Assembly (NCBI GenBank): GCA_902795045.1
Contig: CADBJU010000031.1
Location: forward strand, 1-43,139
Direction: 5' to 3'
Length of the DNA: 43,139 nt
Origin: Oscillospiraceae bacterium
Lineage (GTDB): Bacteria; Bacillota; Clostridia; Oscillospirales; Oscillospiraceae
In this document: positions 7,177 to 16,193 of the stretch, piece after piece
Layout: each line of letters opens with the position of its first letter
Position numbering within the stretch: position 1 is the first letter of the stretch
The notes under the pieces: generated by a model
Database searches by the model: none
What the model saw: only the letters and a program-made list of their open reading frames with translations
Told to the model about the DNA's origin: nothing
Made by a program: the position numbers and the translations under genes

Positions 7177-9237
7177 TTACTTACTGGATGTCTGCTTCTT
7201 GCGGGAAACAAGGTACATACCCAGGATAGCCAGTGCCAGCCCGGACAGGCCGAACACGGGGAACATCCAGTTGCCGTAAGAACCGGTCTGCGGCAGATCA
7301 AAGCCGCGGGTGTTGATGACCGTCAGGAGGGCAAAAGCATTGGGAGATTCCCCGTCCGCACTCATGTTGACCGCATTCTTATCCACCTTGGCGACGGCGG
7401 TCAGCATCTTGTGATCCAGGTGCTTCTGCGGCATATTGTGGTAGGCACCGGCAGGGACGCTTGCAAAACGGGGATCGTTCTGGATCAGGCCAACCGCGTC
7501 TTTCCCGTAGATTGCGCAGGACTGATCGCTCTCAGCCTGAGAGATCACAACCTTGATGTTGCTCTTGAGCAGCGTGTAGTTGTTGTCCGTGCGAACCTCA
7601 GTCAGAATATAGATGTCATCCTCCAGACCCTTGATGAGCAGCTTACCGTTTGCCGTGGGAGTAAAGAGCGTTGCTTCAGCCTGCGCGGTCGTGTGACCGG
7701 TGACAAAGTATTCGCCATCGGCCTGGTTGCGCTGGGCCTTCACGAAATACTTGTCCGTATCGTTGTAGAGCGCGAACTCGACCTTGCTCAGATCGCCCTG
7801 ACCGTCGCTGAAGCGCTTGGTGAGGTCAATGCCGTAGGAGAACACATGCGCGTCATCCACCAGCGTATCGTAATAGCCGCTGTTGGAGCGCGACCATTTC
7901 AGGGCGACCTCATTGGAATTGCCCGCGTCGCCGTAAACGACAGCGGCATCAGACTTCACTTTTGCGGCGTAAGTGATACGCAGGGTACAGTCGCTGTACC
8001 CGCTGTTGACCATGTTGGCCCCGGTGTAGACACTGTTGCTGGCGTTGATCTCCGCGAGACCGGCTTCGGTCATGGAGACAGTCATCACATTATCCCCGTT
8101 GGACGCGGTGTTGTAGGCTACAGCAAACTTGCCGCCCGCCTCCGTCCAGGTCGTGACCTTGCTCGTGCAGGCGGCGTCCTTGAAGAACTCCAGCACTACA
8201 TCGCCCTTGTTGTAGACAATGCCCTTGGAGAGCTTGTCTACGAAAGCGTAGTCAGACAGATAGGTGGAAGCAGAAGTGATGCTGGGCAGGGTGCTGATGA
8301 TCTGGTAGTCGATCACATCACCGGCAGAAGCGGTGCCGGTATGGGCGTAGCCGTCCGTGATGCTCGCGCTGCCGCTATTTTTGCCGGTGTCGGCTTTTGC
8401 CTCGCGCAGCGTCTTTTCAAGGCTGGGGATGCCGGTCAGATTCTTGGGATAAAGGGTTACGTCATAAATCCAGCGGGTGCCGCCGTCACTGGCATTGGTG
8501 CCGTTCACGGAAGTCATGGGAACGGAAACAAGGAAAGGTGCGGTCGTCTCGGTGACCATTTCGGGAACCTTGGTTTCCACAAACAGGTACAGGCCGAGGG
8601 GAACATTATCCGCTCCGGTGTGACCGTAGGCGTCGGTTTCCGGGAGCTTCAGTCCGCCGCTGGTCACAACGTAGTTTTCCAGCGCGTTCTTCGTGTCAGT
8701 GGCGTTGGTCTCCAGCGCGTTTTTCAGGCCGTTGATCAGGACATCAGACTGGAAGTAATGGAAGGTCACGCCGTCGATCTGCTCATCCGCCGCGGCATAG
8801 CGGTCATTGGCGCTGACACCAATGGTCGCAAGAAAAGCGTCGTTCTGCGGATTGGGCGCAATGCCGTACAGCAGCTCGACATGTTCTTCATTTTCCTCGG
8901 ATTTCGAGTAAAGCTTAATGTCCGCAACCTTGATGACACTGAACTCTACGCCCTTCAGCGCGTATCCGTAAGCGTCGCCGTTGGCATTCAGGTGGGAAAC
9001 GCGTTCGGGATTGCCGAGAATTGTCTCCACGCCGTTCTCATCCCGGATGCCGGTGGAGACATAGGAACTATTCCACACACCGTCCTTTTCGGCGTTCGTG
9101 AGATCGTACTTGTAGATGTTGATGGAGCCGGTGCGGGTCGTATCAATGATCGCTTCCTCGACCGGGGCTGCCCATGCAGGGATCGTGATGCTGCATACCA
9201 TAAGCACGGCAAGCAGCAGAGAAATGATTTTTTTCAT
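7177..9237 (-). CDS. Major pilin (isopeptide-forming fimbrial shaft protein)
   Basis: A 686-aa sortase substrate. It has a Sec signal peptide (residues 1-23, ending AWAA); a pilin motif YPK at 263-265 (LYPKNLTG) whose Lys is the usual cross-linking residue; E-box-like segments (LYLFVETKVPE near 217-227 and ILTEVRT in the second half); and a C-terminal sorting signal LPQTG at about 648-652, followed by a hydrophobic helix and a basic tail (SRKKQTSSK). Length and layout match shaft pilins such as SpaA/EbpC-type proteins. It lies 3 bases after the adhesin gene and directly before its class C sortase, which supports co-assembly. Confidence 0.92.
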   Translation of the reverse strand: MKKIISLLLAVLMVCSITIPAWAAPVEEAIIDTTRTGSINIYKYDLTNAEKDGVWNSSYVSTGIRDENGVETILGNPERVSHLNANGDAYGYALKGVEFSVIKVADIKLYSKSEENEEHVELLYGIAPNPQNDAFLATIGVSANDRYAAADEQIDGVTFHYFQSDVLINGLKNALETNATDTKNALENYVVTSGGLKLPETDAYGHTGADNVPLGLYLFVETKVPEMVTETTAPFLVSVPMTSVNGTNASDGGTRWIYDVTLYPKNLTGIPSLEKTLREAKADTGKNSGSASITDGYAHTGTASAGDVIDYQIISTLPSITSASTYLSDYAFVDKLSKGIVYNKGDVVLEFFKDAACTSKVTTWTEAGGKFAVAYNTASNGDNVMTVSMTEAGLAEINASNSVYTGANMVNSGYSDCTLRITYAAKVKSDAAVVYGDAGNSNEVALKWSRSNSGYYDTLVDDAHVFSYGIDLTKRFSDGQGDLSKVEFALYNDTDKYFVKAQRNQADGEYFVTGHTTAQAEATLFTPTANGKLLIKGLEDDIYILTEVRTDNNYTLLKSNIKVVISQAESDQSCAIYGKDAVGLIQNDPRFASVPAGAYHNMPQKHLDHKMLTAVAKVDKNAVNMSADGESPNAFALLTVINTRGFDLPQTGSYGNWMFPVFGLSGLALAILGMYLVSRKKQTSSK

Positions 9238-9240
9238 GTA

Positions 9241-12200
9241 TCAGTGCTCCTTTCTTTTCGTAAAAATGATTGTGAACATTGCAGCCATGCACAGCATGAC
9301 TAAGGGAAGGTAAGCGAAGCCGGAACCACCGGAATCCGGCAGACGATAGAGGGAATCATCCACGGCGGTCACGAACACCGAGTACACAAACGCCTTGCTG
9401 TCAAAGACCTCAGCGTCGTTTGCGTAGATGTTCTCGGATTCGACGGGCAGCGTCCCGGAATAGAGGGTGCCGCCGATCAGAGAATGTCCCTCCGGCGCTT
9501 TGGTTTCCGTCAGGCGGTAGAGGATCAGACCGTCAGCTCTCAGGCCCTCGAAGCGGACGCGACCGTTCTCACCGGTCATGAGCTGACCGTTCACAAGGCC
9601 CTCGCTGGTGCAGCCGCCGCGACTCACTTCGCTGTCAGCGGTACGGAACACAACAGGCTTCCAGGTCTTGCCGCCGTCCGTGGAAAACTCCAGCAAAAAA
9701 GCAGCCCCGGAAAGCAGGCTGCCGTCGGTGTCCTTCTTCGTGACCTGGAGTGTGCCGGTTCTGCGCACATCCTCGCGGGTGTGCTTCACATGCAGCTCCT
9801 GCGCGGTAACGGAGAAGGTGTATTCCGTTTCATCCAGCTCAAAGCCCTTCGGCGCTTTGAACTCCTTGTACTTGTAGGTCCCGCTGGGAAGATCGGTGAA
9901 GGTCAGCTTGCCGGAGGCATCTGTATAGCCCTCCTTGATCTGTTCACCGCTGCTGTTGAAAAGGCGATAGCCTGCGCCCATCAGCATGATGTCCTCATGA
10001 GCGGCCTTCTTCATGATCTCCAGGCTGCCGCTCAAAGGGGTGTTTTTCACGCTGATCTCCAACATCTGACCGTTTTCCGTGATCTCCACGGGAATCGGGG
10101 TTTCATCGACGGCATAACCGTCAATTGCTGCGGTTTCTTTGAGCGTGTAGCTGCCGAGGGGCAGGCCGTTCAGAGCCAGCTTGCCGTTTTCATCGGTGTC
10201 GCCCTCCGCTGAAAGGTTATTTGCAGCATCAAACAGCTTGAAGTGGACGCCTTTCAGAGCATTGCCGCTCTGGGAATCTGTTTTCGTCACAGTGATACCT
10301 CCACGGGCCATTGTATTGGTCGCGTTGATCTGCACAACCTGTCCGTTTTCTCTTATCTCTACAGAGATCGGGGTTTCATCCAGGAGATAGCCGGAAATCG
10401 TTGCGGTTTCACGCAGGATGTAGTAGCCGACCGGAATATTGGGCAGCGTCAGCGTACCGTCCGTTCCGGTATCTCCCTCGGCCACAAGCGCACCGGCTTC
10501 ATCGAGCAACTTGAAGTGAACACCGGCAAGGGCAGCACCGGTTTCAGAATCCGTCTTGACAATGGCAACAGAACCGCGCGCGGGCGTGTTGCTGATGCTG
10601 ATCTCGACAGTCTGGCCGTTCGTGGAGATCGTGACCTCCCTCGGCGTAGCGTCCAGAATGTAGCCGTTGCGGGTTTCCGTCTCGGTGAGCGTATAGGTTC
10701 CGAGAGGAAGATGGGAGAATGTGACGACACCGTTTTCATCCGTTGCCCCGCCGCCGACTGACGTGCCGTTGGAATCCGTAAGAATGAAATGGACTCCGGA
10801 AAGCGGAGCGCCGGTTTCCACGTCGGTTTTGATGACGCGCACGCTGCCGATAGCCGCGCTGTTGGTGATGTTCTTCGTTATAACCTCACCGTCGCGTGTA
10901 AGCTCAATGGGGATCGGAGTATCATCCAGCACATATCCGTCCAGTGTAGAGGTCTCCTGCACAAAGTATTTGCCGATGGGGAGCATGGAGAAAACCAGCT
11001 TGCCTTCCGCGTCGGTATCGCCCTCGTCGATGAAACTGCCCGCCTCGTTGAACAGCTTGAAGTGTACACCAGCCAGCGGGCTGCCGTTTTCGTTGCTCTT
11101 GATTACCCGGATATGGCCATGCGCCTTGTAGTTGGTGACCGTGTGCTCGTCAACTGCCGTATGGTAGCCGACCCGCGCGGCCATAAGGTTATGGTTCGGG
11201 ATATATCCCGGCAGCTCAGAGGTCTCGGCATACCAATAGTCTCCAATGGGAAGGCCGTCGAAGATAAGCATTCCGTTTTCGTCCGTTGTGCCAGTACGGA
11301 TTTCGTTCTTGTCCGCATCGTAGAGCGTGAACTCTACGCCGCTCAGAAGCTCACCGTCCTCGTTCTTCTTGATGATCTTTATGCTGCCTCTGGCGGGCGC
11401 ATTGGTATAGGACAGGGTAACGACTTTCCCGTTTGCATCCAGATAGAACTGTTCAATGCTGCCCTCCGGGAAGTAACCGGGAGGCGCGTTTGTCTCCTGA
11501 CAGTAGTACGGGCCGAGGGGCAGTCCTGCAAAGACCACCATGCCGGATTCGTCAGTCGTTCCTTTGACTACCTCCGCCATGTGCTCATCGTAGAGAGTGA
11601 ACTCCGCGCCTTGCAGCGGCTCGCCGGTTTCGGAATCCGTCTTGAGAATTTTCACCGTTCCGGCAGACTTGTAGTTGACCACGCTCTTTTCCACGATCTG
11701 CCCGTTCTCCGTGATGGAAACCGGATACATCGTATCATCCAACGCATACCCAGGCACCGCGAATGATTCCTGATAGTAGTAATCTCCCAGGGGCAGATCA
11801 TTGAAGATCAGGACACCGCTGCTGTCCGTGCCGCCGCTTTTGAGCCGGTTCCCTTCGCTGTCATACAGGCAGAAGCCGGTGCTGGCGATAGGCGTTCCGT
11901 TCTCATCGGTTTTGATGAGCTTCAGGCTGCCTTTGCCGAGGCTGTTCGTCAGGGTTTTCTGCACAGTCTGCGAGCTTGAGGAAATCGTGACCGGGTACAG
12001 CGTGGTGTCCGGCACATATCCCGGCAGGGCGCTTGTCTCGGCATAGTAGTAATTGCCGAGCGGCAGATCCGGGAAACTCACAACACCGGAGCTGTCCGTG
12101 GTCTTGGTGCTGAGGCTGCGTTTGGAGCTGTCGTACAGGGTAATGCCGACACCGGAGAGCGGATTGCCGTCTTCGTCGGTTTTGAGAATCTGGAGCCCGC

Positions 12201-13410
12201 CCTTTTCCGGCGTGTTGGTCATGGTTTTCTGTACAACCTGGCCATCTGACGTGATAGAAACCGGGTACAGCGTGGAATCCTGCACGTACCCCGGCAGGGC
12301 GCTCGTTTCCGCGTAATAGTAATTGCCAAGCGGCAGATCAGCGAACGTCACGACGCCGGTGCTGCCTGTGGTCTGCGTGTCGAGCTCGGTTTTGGAGCTG
12401 TCGTACAGGGTAAAGCCGACACCGGAGAGCGGATTGCCTTCGGGATCGGTTTTCAGGATTTGCAGGCTGCCTTTTTTCGGCTGAACGACAGAGCCAGGCG
12501 TTCTGATCGTCAGGAAGCCGCGGACAAACGTGTTCTCGTTCTGATCCAGGACATAGGTGACGATGCGCTGCTGGTTGGCCGCAGCCGGAGCCCAGAAGAA
12601 CAGGCGCGCGGTCGGCGTTTCATCAAAGCCGTAGGCGCAGAGCATAAATTCCTGATTCGCATACTGAACGGGAATCGAAAGGTTCAGCGTTTCGCTCTGC
12701 ACTCCAGTGTGGCCGCTGATGATGAGGGAACCGTCCGGGGAGTTGTCCATGAGACTGTAATCCCCGGAGATTCCCTTGTTGAGATACGCGGAGCCAGAAA
12801 AATACTGTCCGTTCTGCGTCAGGTTGATTTCGGACGGGTTAAACGTCAGGCTTGCGTCGCTGATGACAACTGTCTGTGTCCGTGCGAGATTGACAAGACC
12901 GATACACCAGTCGAACAGATCTTCACAGCCATACTTGCCGCGAATCCAGTCGCCGTTGACGGTGAGATTGAGGTACTGCGGCACACCGTCGCAGTGGTTT
13001 TCCGCCAGCCAGAAGCGGATCGCGTTTGCCGTCGCGTAGCGGGCAGCCTGATCGTCGAAGCCGCCGCTGTCTGCCGGGTAACCGTGGGTGAGGATCGCCC
13101 GCAGGCCGGTCAGCACATAGTCGTCGTAGACTTCTTCGCCGTCGATGGAGTAGTAGCCGCCGTTATACGGGTTATCTTTGCTGGTCTGGAGGCAGTAGGC
13201 CACCTCGCCGGTCGCCGTGATCCAGTGTGCGGGCGTCTGAAGATCGACCCAGGTTCCGCTGGTGTTGTAGGTCTGGAAGTACGAATACATGGTGCCGGAC
13301 GTGATGACCGCTGTATCCGCGTATGCTGTGCAGGGTAAAGCGCTGAAGATGAGGATGACACAGAAGATCATGCACAGACTTCTGCGCCAGCTAAGTTTTG
13401 TCTTGGTCAA
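9241..13410 (-). CDS. Giant Cna-B repeat surface adhesin / minor (tip) pilin
   Basis: A 1389-aa cell-surface protein: signal peptide (about 1-31), an N-terminal domain resembling thioester adhesin domains (Cys73 in AYCLQ; ATANAIRFW at 126-134), a beta-rich stretch to about 312, ten Cna-B/SpaA units of about 90 residues each, a longer eleventh unit, and the sorting signal LPDSG at 1357-1361 with hydrophobic helix and KRKEH tail. Each unit starts near (G)S(L/V)xIxKTD and ends with an E-box such as YYYAETSALPGY. Start is TTG with AAGGAGG 5-6 bases upstream. First gene of the pilus cassette, probably the tip adhesin. In canonical thioester domains a Gln is expected at the position that reads Ala128 here, so bond formation is uncertain. 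Confidence 0.9.
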   Translation of the reverse strand: MTKTKLSWRRSLCMIFCVILIFSALPCTAYADTAVITSGTMYSYFQTYNTSGTWVDLQTPAHWITATGEVAYCLQTSKDNPYNGGYYSIDGEEVYDDYVLTGLRAILTHGYPADSGGFDDQAARYATANAIRFWLAENHCDGVPQYLNLTVNGDWIRGKYGCEDLFDWCIGLVNLARTQTVVISDASLTFNPSEINLTQNGQYFSGSAYLNKGISGDYSLMDNSPDGSLIISGHTGVQSETLNLSIPVQYANQEFMLCAYGFDETPTARLFFWAPAAANQQRIVTYVLDQNENTFVRGFLTIRTPGSVVQPKKGSLQILKTDPEGNPLSGVGFTLYDSSKTELDTQTTGSTGVVTFADLPLGNYYYAETSALPGYVQDSTLYPVSITSDGQVVQKTMTNTPEKGGLQILKTDEDGNPLSGVGITLYDSSKRSLSTKTTDSSGVVSFPDLPLGNYYYAETSALPGYVPDTTLYPVTISSSSQTVQKTLTNSLGKGSLKLIKTDENGTPIASTGFCLYDSEGNRLKSGGTDSSGVLIFNDLPLGDYYYQESFAVPGYALDDTMYPVSITENGQIVEKSVVNYKSAGTVKILKTDSETGEPLQGAEFTLYDEHMAEVVKGTTDESGMVVFAGLPLGPYYCQETNAPPGYFPEGSIEQFYLDANGKVVTLSYTNAPARGSIKIIKKNEDGELLSGVEFTLYDADKNEIRTGTTDENGMLIFDGLPIGDYWYAETSELPGYIPNHNLMAARVGYHTAVDEHTVTNYKAHGHIRVIKSNENGSPLAGVHFKLFNEAGSFIDEGDTDAEGKLVFSMLPIGKYFVQETSTLDGYVLDDTPIPIELTRDGEVITKNITNSAAIGSVRVIKTDVETGAPLSGVHFILTDSNGTSVGGGATDENGVVTFSHLPLGTYTLTETETRNGYILDATPREVTISTNGQTVEISISNTPARGSVAIVKTDSETGAALAGVHFKLLDEAGALVAEGDTGTDGTLTLPNIPVGYYILRETATISGYLLDETPISVEIRENGQVVQINATNTMARGGITVTKTDSQSGNALKGVHFKLFDAANNLSAEGDTDENGKLALNGLPLGSYTLKETAAIDGYAVDETPIPVEITENGQMLEISVKNTPLSGSLEIMKKAAHEDIMLMGAGYRLFNSSGEQIKEGYTDASGKLTFTDLPSGTYKYKEFKAPKGFELDETEYTFSVTAQELHVKHTREDVRRTGTLQVTKKDTDGSLLSGAAFLLEFSTDGGKTWKPVVFRTADSEVSRGGCTSEGLVNGQLMTGENGRVRFEGLRADGLILYRLTETKAPEGHSLIGGTLYSGTLPVESENIYANDAEVFDSKAFVYSVFVTAVDDSLYRLPDSGGSGFAYLPLVMLCMAAMFTIIFTKRKEH
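9775..12474 (-). repeat. Ten tandem 270-273-bp Cna-B coding repeats
   Basis: Within the adhesin gene, ten units of 90-91 codons run without linkers. The first two (about 12474-11936) are nearly identical at DNA level across long blocks, while the later ones have diverged, which points to recent duplication or gene conversion at the 5' end of the array. Copy number is likely to vary between strains and may be collapsed in short-read assemblies. Confidence 0.85.
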
Positions 13411-13439
13411 AAGAACCTCCTTTCATAGTGTGGCGGGGA

Positions 13440-14309
13440 TCAGCCGCCGTACAGATCGTGATTGACACGCATGGCGTAATGGTTATCCAGCGTGCTGACG
13501 GAATTGAACAGGGCGGAGAGCAGATAAGCCTTGGTGTTCTTGACCTCGGTAGTGTTCTCGTGGATACCGTCCAGGACTTTCTCGATATGTTCCCGACCGA
13601 TCTGAGAAAAACGGTGCTGCACGAAGGCCGTGGGAAACTCGGCGTCGCGTCCCAGGCGGATCGACTTGCCGCGGTTCATCTGCACCTCAAGCATCAGTTC
13701 CACCAGCTCATCCACCTGCTCGCGGCTGTATTGCTCGATAAGGCACTCATACTCGATCTGATCTCTGATCTCACGTTTCTCTGTGAGTCCGTCCGTCGTT
13801 CCGTCCTCATCCCCCCGCGAGGGGGCAGGGGGAGTGAATGACTGAGTATTAAATACCTGAGTATTTGATTTTTTCGTATTTGGTTTTTTATTATTTAATT
13901 CTCCCGGATTCTCCGGTTCCGGGGCAGCCGCATCAGGTGAAGCCGCATCAGGTAACGCCATATCCGGGGAATCCATATCCGGGTTTTCCGTATCTGGCGG
14001 GGCCATGTCCGGGGTGTGGGGCTTCTCATAGATTACATACTCCGTGTCCACGATCCTGCCCCCTTTGCCGCGAAGCTGGTGGCGCTCCATATAGCCGGTA
14101 CTCTCCAGCTCCTTGATGGCGGAGTGGATCGCGTCCACCCCTTCCTTGCAGATGGAGGCAAGGCCGCGTTCGGAGTAGTTCCAGCCATCCGGAAAAGAGA
14201 GCATCATGGATAACAGACCTTTGGCCTTGAGGGAAAGTTCGGGGTTTTTGAGATGGTGATTGCTCATCACGGTATAGTCCCGTGTGCGCTCTATACGAAA
14301 TACAGGCAT
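13440..14309 (-). CDS. RepA-like replication initiator with winged-helix N-terminus (ICE)
   Basis: A 289-aa protein. Residues 1-95 match the replication initiator A / helix-turn-helix domain common in clostridial ICEs (FRIERTRDYTVMSNHHLKN, KGLLSMMLSFPDGWNYSERG). A low-complexity linker (about 98-130) is built of Pro-Asp-Met-like repeats. The C-terminal domain (EQVDELVELMLEV to the end) matches the DUF6017-type domain often fused to it. It probably supports autonomous replication of the excised circle, alongside ParAB. ATG start. The linker repeats make this segment prone to length change. Confidence 0.75.
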   Translation of the reverse strand: MPVFRIERTRDYTVMSNHHLKNPELSLKAKGLLSMMLSFPDGWNYSERGLASICKEGVDAIHSAIKELESTGYMERHQLRGKGGRIVDTEYVIYEKPHTPDMAPPDTENPDMDSPDMALPDAASPDAAAPEPENPGELNNKKPNTKKSNTQVFNTQSFTPPAPSRGDEDGTTDGLTEKREIRDQIEYECLIEQYSREQVDELVELMLEVQMNRGKSIRLGRDAEFPTAFVQHRFSQIGREHIEKVLDGIHENTTEVKNTKAYLLSALFNSVSTLDNHYAMRVNHDLYGG

Positions 14310-14336
14310 TTTTGTACTCCTTCATCTTTTTTCATG

Positions 14337-14354
14337 CTGACGCCGAAGCGTCAG
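14337..14354 (-). other. UUCG-capped hairpin upstream of the replication initiator
   Basis: On the minus strand CTGACGC-TTCG-GCGTCAG forms a 7-bp stem with a C(UUCG)G tetraloop, one of the most stable RNA loops, located 28 bases before the initiator ATG. It may limit read-through from the two upstream unknown genes or protect the mRNA 5' end. Confidence 0.55.
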
Positions 14355-14360
14355 ACCTGT

Positions 14361-14858
14361 TTACAGCTCCTGAAACGGGATAGGAACTGCACGAAAGGCA
14401 TCGTTCAGGGCTTTAAGCGCTTCCACAAATTCGCTTGGGGTAATGTTGATCTCCCTCGGAACCTCATCAAGGTCGCGTGTGCGCACAGTCCGGTAGACTC
14501 CCGTATAGTTGTTATTTCTGTTTGGGATCTCGACGGCGGAAATAACAGCAGGCGTGAGATCGTCCAGAATCCAAAGCTCCATACGGCGCTTCATATCCGG
14601 GTGAGAGAAGTCAGTGCTGTCGGTATAGCTGTAAATGAGCGTCCCCTGATGTTTGAGCAGCGGCTCGCTGAGAAAGACACAGATATTTTCTTTGTTGTTG
14701 TCCACACGGAAATGATAGATCGTCTCAGCGTTAAACTGCAGAGTCTGCGAAATCCACTCAAAGTTGAGTTCGGCCCTTGCGACCACGGTATCCAGGCTCA
14801 TCTTACGTCCACTGAGCAGCGCGGCGATCAGGTTCTGGAGGTCATATTTTCTGTTCAA
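14361..14858 (-). CDS. ICE protein of unknown function (paralogue of the upstream gene)
   Basis: A 165-aa acidic protein. TTG start with GGAGG about 7 bases upstream. It contains MELWILDDLTPAVISAVEI, matched by MELWILDDMTFAVVSCVRM in the neighbouring upstream gene, and both end with a short PIP/TPI-x-EL tail; the two are therefore an ancient tandem duplication. No catalytic motif, membrane segment or signal peptide is seen. The pair sits between the PP-loop protein and the replication initiator, an arrangement I associate with clostridial ICEs, but no function is known to me. Confidence 0.65.
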   Translation of the reverse strand: MNRKYDLQNLIAALLSGRKMSLDTVVARAELNFEWISQTLQFNAETIYHFRVDNNKENICVFLSEPLLKHQGTLIYSYTDSTDFSHPDMKRRMELWILDDLTPAVISAVEIPNRNNNYTGVYRTVRTRDLDEVPREINITPSEFVEALKALNDAFRAVPIPFQEL

Positions 14859-14870
14859 GCGCGATCCTCC

Positions 14871-15374
14871 TTAAAGCTCGTAAATGGGCGTACCATAATA
14901 CGTGTGCTCCAGGCAGAGGGAATCGAGCACGGTCACCAGAAGGTTATAGTTAAGATCAATGACCTGCGGGAAAATATCCCGGTCCTTGGTCTTGAGGAGC
15001 CGGTACTCGCTGATGAGTTCACCGCTTTCAAGCTCCATACGAACGCAGGAAACCACGGCAAATGTCATATCATCCAGAATCCAAAGCTCCATGATGTGTT
15101 TGATGATAACACCGGAGTCGCAAATCATTTCTTCATAAGCCTTGGAATACAGGAGTGTGGCCGGGAAGGGAAACAGCAGAGGGCCGCGATATCCGCCGTC
15201 AGGATCACCGTCAGGATAGGCGGTATAGACGTAAACGGGTTTTGAAAAAAACTTGATGCCTTGGGCGAGACTTTCAAAGTCCATTTCCTTCAGGGATTCC
15301 TCTGCGGAGGGCAGGAGTTCTTCACCTCGGAACAGGTGGTCAATAGCGTTTTCGAGTTCAATCGTTATAAGCAT
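14871..15374 (-). CDS. ICE protein of unknown function (paralogue of the downstream gene)
   Basis: A 167-aa protein starting MLITIELENAIDHLF. ATG at 15374 is chosen because GGAGG lies 8 bases upstream; this start lies inside the end of the PP-loop gene (17-bp overlap), suggesting translational coupling. It shares the MELWILDD core with the next gene. It also contains a YTAYPDGDPDGGYRGP loop. Function unknown; the two paralogues may form a heterodimer (inference). Confidence 0.65.
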   Translation of the reverse strand: MLITIELENAIDHLFRGEELLPSAEESLKEMDFESLAQGIKFFSKPVYVYTAYPDGDPDGGYRGPLLFPFPATLLYSKAYEEMICDSGVIIKHIMELWILDDMTFAVVSCVRMELESGELISEYRLLKTKDRDIFPQVIDLNYNLLVTVLDSLCLEHTYYGTPIYEL

Positions 15375-16173
15375 TTTGAGATTCCTCCATAATAGATAGT
15401 TGTTCGTCTTCGGCGGCAAAGCGAGTTTCCAACTGCTCCACCGTCCAGTTTTGTTTGAATTGTCCTAAAGGGCCGGGACCAAATTGTGCAAGAGCGCGTT
15501 TATCCAGTTCCCGAAGCCTGGCCCACAGTTCCGGGTGGTGTTTTCTCAGATTGCGCAGCTCTCCGATCCGCTGAAACGGGCAGCACCAGCAGGACGCCCG
15601 CCGATAGATACGGTACAGTCCGCCAAAGTCGAAGCCGTGGTCATAACAAATCTGTAAGGCCATTTCTTCGGTGATGCCCCATTCCACGAGGGGATACTTC
15701 TCGCCTGCGCAGCGCCACGCTTCATCCGCTGCAATGCCGACATAGTTCACCGCGCCAAGCTCCCCCTTGAGGCGATTGACCTCTTTTGTGATGAGATGCG
15801 TTTTGAGCTGCCCGGTACACCAGCGTACCCGGATACCTGGCCAGCCGTTGCCGTGTAGCGGAATCCCTTTCTGGATTCGATTCTCAATGGTTTTCGGCTT
15901 GACCTTTGGCTCCTCGAACATAAGATACTCGTAGCTGTGCTTTGCGCGCAGGACGGTGATATGGATGCCGCGCTTTTCATAGAGATAGGTGTCCAGCTTT
16001 TCCAGATGGGCATACATTTCGGGAAACTCCATTCCCGTGTCCGCAAACATCACAATGTCGATGGGCATCTCCTTGTCGATCATGAGAAGGAGCATCGCCG
16101 TGCTGTCCTTTCCACCGGATAAGCTGACCGCGTGATAGCCTTTATCTGCCGGGGTTACATGAGTAGGTTTGCG
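15358..16173 (-). CDS. PAPS-reductase-like PP-loop protein, start codon not visible
   Basis: A phosphoadenosine phosphosulfate reductase-family protein of the ICE type. The open frame after the TGA at 16176-16174 reads RKPTHVTPADKGYHAV, then the PP-loop SLSGGKDSTAM, so the nucleotide-binding motif is intact. A C-x-C-C group (SCWCCPF) in the C-terminal part is typical of this branch. A perfect AGGAGG lies at 16182-16177, but the frame has no ATG, GTG or TTG before the ATG at 16095, which would delete the PP-loop. Thus either a rare start (near AAA at 16170) is used, the start was lost by a 3-base deletion, or there is a sequence error. ICE homologues I recall begin at about this position. Enzymatic role is not known; nucleotide-dependent sulfur chemistry or DNA modification are possibilities. 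Confidence 0.7.
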   Translation of the reverse strand, partial: RKPTHVTPADKGYHAVSLSGGKDSTAMLLLMIDKEMPIDIVMFADTGMEFPEMYAHLEKLDTYLYEKRGIHITVLRAKHSYEYLMFEEPKVKPKTIENRIQKGIPLHGNGWPGIRVRWCTGQLKTHLITKEVNRLKGELGAVNYVGIAADEAWRCAGEKYPLVEWGITEEMALQICYDHGFDFGGLYRIYRRASCWCCPFQRIGELRNLRKHHPELWARLRELDKRALAQFGPGPLGQFKQNWTVEQLETRFAAEDEQLSIMEESQNAYND

Positions 16174-16193
16174 TCACCTCCTATTTTTGGGCA

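Noticed and set aside
7411-9303. A 630-codon open frame on the plus strand opposite the pilin gene
   Set aside because: It is the mirror of a GC-rich coding gene with signal peptide, pilin motif and LPQTG on the other strand; the plus-strand translation has no family features or ribosome-binding site.
9775-12474. Regular repeats that could suggest a CRISPR array
   Set aside because: The period is about 270 bases, in frame, and encodes Cna-B domains; no short repeats with unique spacers.
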